Shown piece after piece: positions 60,971-64,000 of a DNA stretch of 64,000 nt (positions within the stretch are counted from its first letter, which is position 1; each line of letters begins with the position of its first letter). The stretch is from Nematostella vectensis (Eukaryota; Cnidaria; Anthozoa; Actiniaria; Edwardsiidae), in NCBI RefSeq assembly GCF_932526225.1, contig NC_064034.1, forward strand, positions 11,978,887 to 12,042,886, in the 5' to 3' direction. Both the position numbers and the translations under genes were made by a program. A model generated the notes under the pieces. That model worked only from the letters and a program-made list of their open reading frames with translations, ran no database searches and was not told the DNA's origin.

Positions 60971-62500
60971 GTAAGTATAATTGTATTTTTATTTGTCCGA
61001 TCTCGTCTTCTAAAGATCCGATTCCATTCTATGAACGTCTTCTTGCTACTCGATTGAAGTGTTTATACAATGATAGAATAAACATCGTTTGATACACACA
61101 AAAACTGTTCAACACTTTATCTGTTGATTCTTTTTAAGCTGTTTTTCTACCATTCCAGGTCTGTTTTCATGGCATCCGATCCTGATGACATTTGCTGTAA
61201 GTAAACAGTACACCAAAAGGCCCTTTCAAGGCATTTCTTCTGTATTTTAGATAATGTCTCATACATTTACTGTATTTTTTGCTGCTAGGAGGGGGGAACA
61301 GGCCCCCCTGGCTACGCCCCTGATCAGGGCCTTAGCAATCTCACCAACCAAAATCGAAATTTTACCAAGGATATACACCTATTTTAATAAAGGTTGTCAG
61401 CGTAAACGGCAAATCCCAAATAGAAGTTTTACAACCAAAAGGTGTTTATGAGTAGTAATTATTTGTAAAAATAAAGGTGTAAATAAACTCAACTCAATTC
61501 TATTGAATGGATAGTTGTATGTTTTATTTATATTTTTCTGAACGTGAAATGATTATTTTGGGATCCGTGAGTTCTTTTTGGTTTTAGAACTGACATTTGT
61601 CAATCACCATTTGCACTGATGTTTTTTTTATGAGTGTATGTAAAAGACTGACATTTGCCCTTAGCAACCTAATGAAATTTTCTATCAGGAGTAGAGGAGA
61701 AGGGGAACTTGGGGATGCCGGCGGGGTACCCACCCCCTAGAGTAATATAACATCATTTAAGTCATATATCATCCTTGAGCCAATTAGTTTTTATCAGCTG
61801 TTCTTTTTAGAGACAAGTGGCTGCCAGCACCCACTTGTATACCCCTAAAACATTACATTGTAAAACGACATTGGGCGCAATAGAATAAATGTGTTACCCA
61901 CAGGGTTAATTCTAAATCCCATTACACAAAATTTTACTTACAATACTTCTTACAATACATCTTTTCCTACAGTTCAGCTTTCTAATGGTGGAGGCCATCT
62001 TAATGTTCTCACCACATAGCTCCCTTATGCCTACGCTACCACGAGCAACCAAGGCATTCTGGCACTGGGTACTGCAAACCACAGCTATTATTCTTGCACT
62101 CATCGGATTCATTGTCATATTTGTCAACAAGAACCTGCATGGTAAAAGTCACTTTGTTTCCTGGCATGGTACCTTTGGCCTTGTGGTTATCATTCTTATT
62201 CTAGTACAGGCATTTCAGGGAGTTAGTGTTCTATACCCCAAGTTTAATCTACTTAGCAAAAAGCTGAGTGAGAGAAAGGTATTGCATGCATTGCTTGGCA
62301 CGCTGGTTTTTGCCCTGGGAAGTGCTACCATTGTCCTTGGGTTCTTCTCAAATTGGTTTGTCAAGAATTCTAATGAGGCTACATGGTGGGGCAGTGTGTT
62401 GTCTATCCTAGCTATGACAGGGGTGATAATGGGGCAAGTTGTAAAGGAGTTTGAAGCAAGAAAGAAATCTGTGAAAGAAACAGTCAAAGAACAAAAGTAG
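60829..62500 (+). CDS. CYB561D2: Cytochrome b561 domain protein, CYB561D2-like (three exons)
   Basis: Spliced from 60829-60970, 61159-61196 and 61973-62500: 708 bases including stop, 235 residues, close to the 222 of human CYB561D2. Predicted six-helix transmembrane di-heme electron carrier that moves electrons from ascorbate-type donors across an internal membrane, in the ferric-reductase family. Motifs include ARLAKPGSS-like WLAKPGSS, FSWHP, WHWVLQ, SWHGTFG and LHALLG, whose four His are the expected heme ligands, and FSPHSSL and LLYPKL-like VLYPKF shared with CYB561D2. The start at 60829 is the first in-frame ATG; 60880 is an alternative. Converges with METAP2 downstream. Assignment to D2 rather than D1 is by recollection of the human sequence. 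Confidence 0.88.
61159..61196 (+). CDS. CYB561D2: CYB561D2-like exon 2 (38 bases)
   Basis: Encodes SLFSWHPILMTFA, with the first heme-ligand His. Phase 1 to 0, flanked by TTCCAG and GTAAGT. Confidence 0.9.
61197..61972 (+). other. CYB561D2-like intron 2 with dispersed repeat
   Basis: Bases about 61375-61620 match the repeat at 53735-53990 in the RPTP gene. A C/G-rich scrap at about 61286-61330 looks like another transposon remnant. Confidence 0.5.
61973..62500 (+). CDS. CYB561D2: CYB561D2-like exon 3
   Basis: FSFLMVEAILMFSPHSS through the last helix and a charged tail ending KETVKEQK. It contains the remaining three His ligands. AATAAA at 62635-62640 follows the stop. Confidence 0.9.
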   Translation, partial: FSFLMVEAILMFSPHSSLMPTLPRATKAFWHWVLQTTAIILALIGFIVIFVNKNLHGKSHFVSWHGTFGLVVIILILVQAFQGVSVLYPKFNLLSKKLSERKVLHALLGTLVFALGSATIVLGFFSNWFVKNSNEATWWGSVLSILAMTGVIMGQVVKEFEARKKSVKETVKEQK

Positions 62501-62634
62501 CCCAGAGGAAAACATATTTATTGAGACAGGTGGATATCCCAGCTTTAGACCAATCACAACCAAAACAATCAGTAAATTGCCTTCCTAGCTACCTTTACTG
62601 GAAATATACTAAAAAAACACAAAGACGGCAATTA

Positions 62635-62640
62635 AATAAA
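62635..62640 (+). terminator. Polyadenylation signal of CYB561D2-like gene
   Basis: AATAAA 135 bases after the stop codon. Confidence 0.6.
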
Positions 62641-62700
62641 GTTTTAATTGTTTCTGGGCTTTGGGTTTTTGTTGAATGTGTTTTTTGTATAATATGTATC

Positions 62701-62846
62701 TGTGTTTTTCAAAATCCCATGCATCAAAATTTAATTGTTGAAGTGTAATAGTCAAGCCAGAACAAAAGATAACAAAGACATTACTGCAGTGTATTAGTAC
62801 TAAATAAACTAAATAGTATTTCACAGGTTTTTGAAAACCACTCTAA
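62701..62846. mobile_element. 146-base MITE with embedded AATAAA, copy 2
   Basis: Same element as 57997-58142, including AGTCAAGCCAGAACAAAAGA and AATAAA at 62803-62808, here just past the CYB561D2-like gene's own signal. Confidence 0.8.
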
Positions 62847-63553
62847 GCACTGTACTTTTTTCATGCCATATATAACTAAAAAACAAGTATTTTTTGTGGT
62901 TCTATACAGATTTTATTGGAAAGGGTAAATGCATATATTGACTTGCAACAAATATTATTGGTGATTTCAGTATACCACAACTGAGCAAGGCTAAACTAGC
63001 AATGTTGGGTGCTTGAAGGCACTGTTTGTGCAGAGCTTTACAAACATTGGTAGAGAATAGGGATGGATAGGTTTAGAAACAAAATTGCCATAAAAGATTC
63101 AATGATTTAGTGCATTTTACACTTTAATTATTTGAAAGCATGTTGTCATTATATACCACTCCATGGTAGTAAAACCATAGAAAATGGCATTCTATAAAAC
63201 AAGAATTTAAGTTACATCGGGTAAAACACTTTCAGACTGGATTTGCAGAACTCTCATCACTCTATTTGAAGAGGTCATACAAATGTCACTTTTTGCATTT
63301 GCTTTGTGAGCCATTCGTGACATAAGGCTAAGGTGGCCTATATTTATCAATGTACATTTACAGCCTAGTAGGAGAAAGTCTCTGGACAGAGTAATAAAGA
63401 ATCTTTATTGATGTACATAACAGTAATGCATCCAGGGAAGGTGAGATAGACCCTTACTGTGGGGGTGAATGCTAACCCTATCCCATCTCTGTTGGGCATA
63501 GTAAAGGGAAAACTAGGCACATAACTACTACACATATTCTACAGGCTGGTCAT
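62847..63553 (-). other. METAP2 3' UTR / intergenic
   Basis: On the minus strand AATAAA occurs at 63404-63409 (145 bases past the METAP2 stop) and at 62912-62917. No other gene seen. Confidence 0.5.
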
Positions 63554-63715
<162 letters not shown>

Positions 63716-64000
63716 CTAAAGAACAAACAGGTAATGTAAATGAGCTGAGCTGGTTATAACCCTTGCTAAACACATCAATTTTGATAGAAGAAGTCCATTT
63801 TTTTTTTTTTTTGAGAAATGGCAGGTAAATTGGCCTGTATTTATCAAAGAATCACATTTTTCAAAGCATATACAAGATAGAAATGTTATGGAGAAACCTC
63901 TCTAGACCAGGTCAATCAAACAATCCAGTAAATAACAAATTTATTTATTCAACAACACAAGATTAACCCAACTTACATTAATACAAAATTAAATACAAAA
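63716..64000 (-). other. METAP2 intron (partial)
   Basis: AT-rich with a T run at about 63799-63812. No further METAP2 exon is visible. Confidence 0.6.

Overview
This is animal nuclear DNA: split genes with GT-AG introns, extracellular domain families, transposons and AATAAA signals. The mix (multi-Ig receptor tyrosine phosphatase, cnidarian-style LGCYKD module, Penelope-like element, many small inverted-repeat elements, moderate AT content) suggests an anthozoan cnidarian such as a sea anemone. The species is inference. All three gene models were read by eye from splice sites and reading phase; there is no transcript support.

Most of the window (about 1.5-57.7 kb, + strand) is one receptor-type protein tyrosine phosphatase (RPTP) locus. 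A first-exon/signal-peptide unit at 1482 is followed by a mosaic module: EGF, an LGCYKD domain, F5/8C (discoidin) exons, an FN2-like domain and a second EGF (3263-11006). A second copy of the promoter and signal-peptide exon lies at 12998. Then come 38 intact Ig-domain exons: five assorted, a tandem array of 15 near-identical exons (18620-29341), one single, an array built from three exon types (33310-41710), and three more. After these come a membrane-proximal region with a furin-like site, one transmembrane segment and two tandem phosphatase domains (D1 51626-54759, D2 55250-57715). Every ectodomain exon of the Ig part starts and ends in phase 1, so any subset can be spliced in frame. With all exons the Ig-only transcript is 13,266 coding bases (4,421 residues) and stays in frame. 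A possible third first exon with a signal peptide lies inside the array at 30181.

The introns hold much of the interest: a Penelope-like retroelement with a recognisable hammerhead ribozyme (6.4-8.6 kb), a 3.3-kb 24-base minisatellite that appears to derive from an exon's own 5' splice site (45.1-48.4 kb), remnants of deleted Ig exons, and many inverted-repeat elements, one of which carries an Ig-exon fragment.

Downstream are a decayed LINE reverse transcriptase (58.9-60.5 kb), a three-exon cytochrome b561 gene resembling CYB561D2 (60829-62500, +), and, convergent with it, the last coding exon of methionine aminopeptidase 2 (63554-63715, -). The CYB561D2-like gene and METAP2 look like ordinary conserved genes; the RPTP locus is the unusual part.
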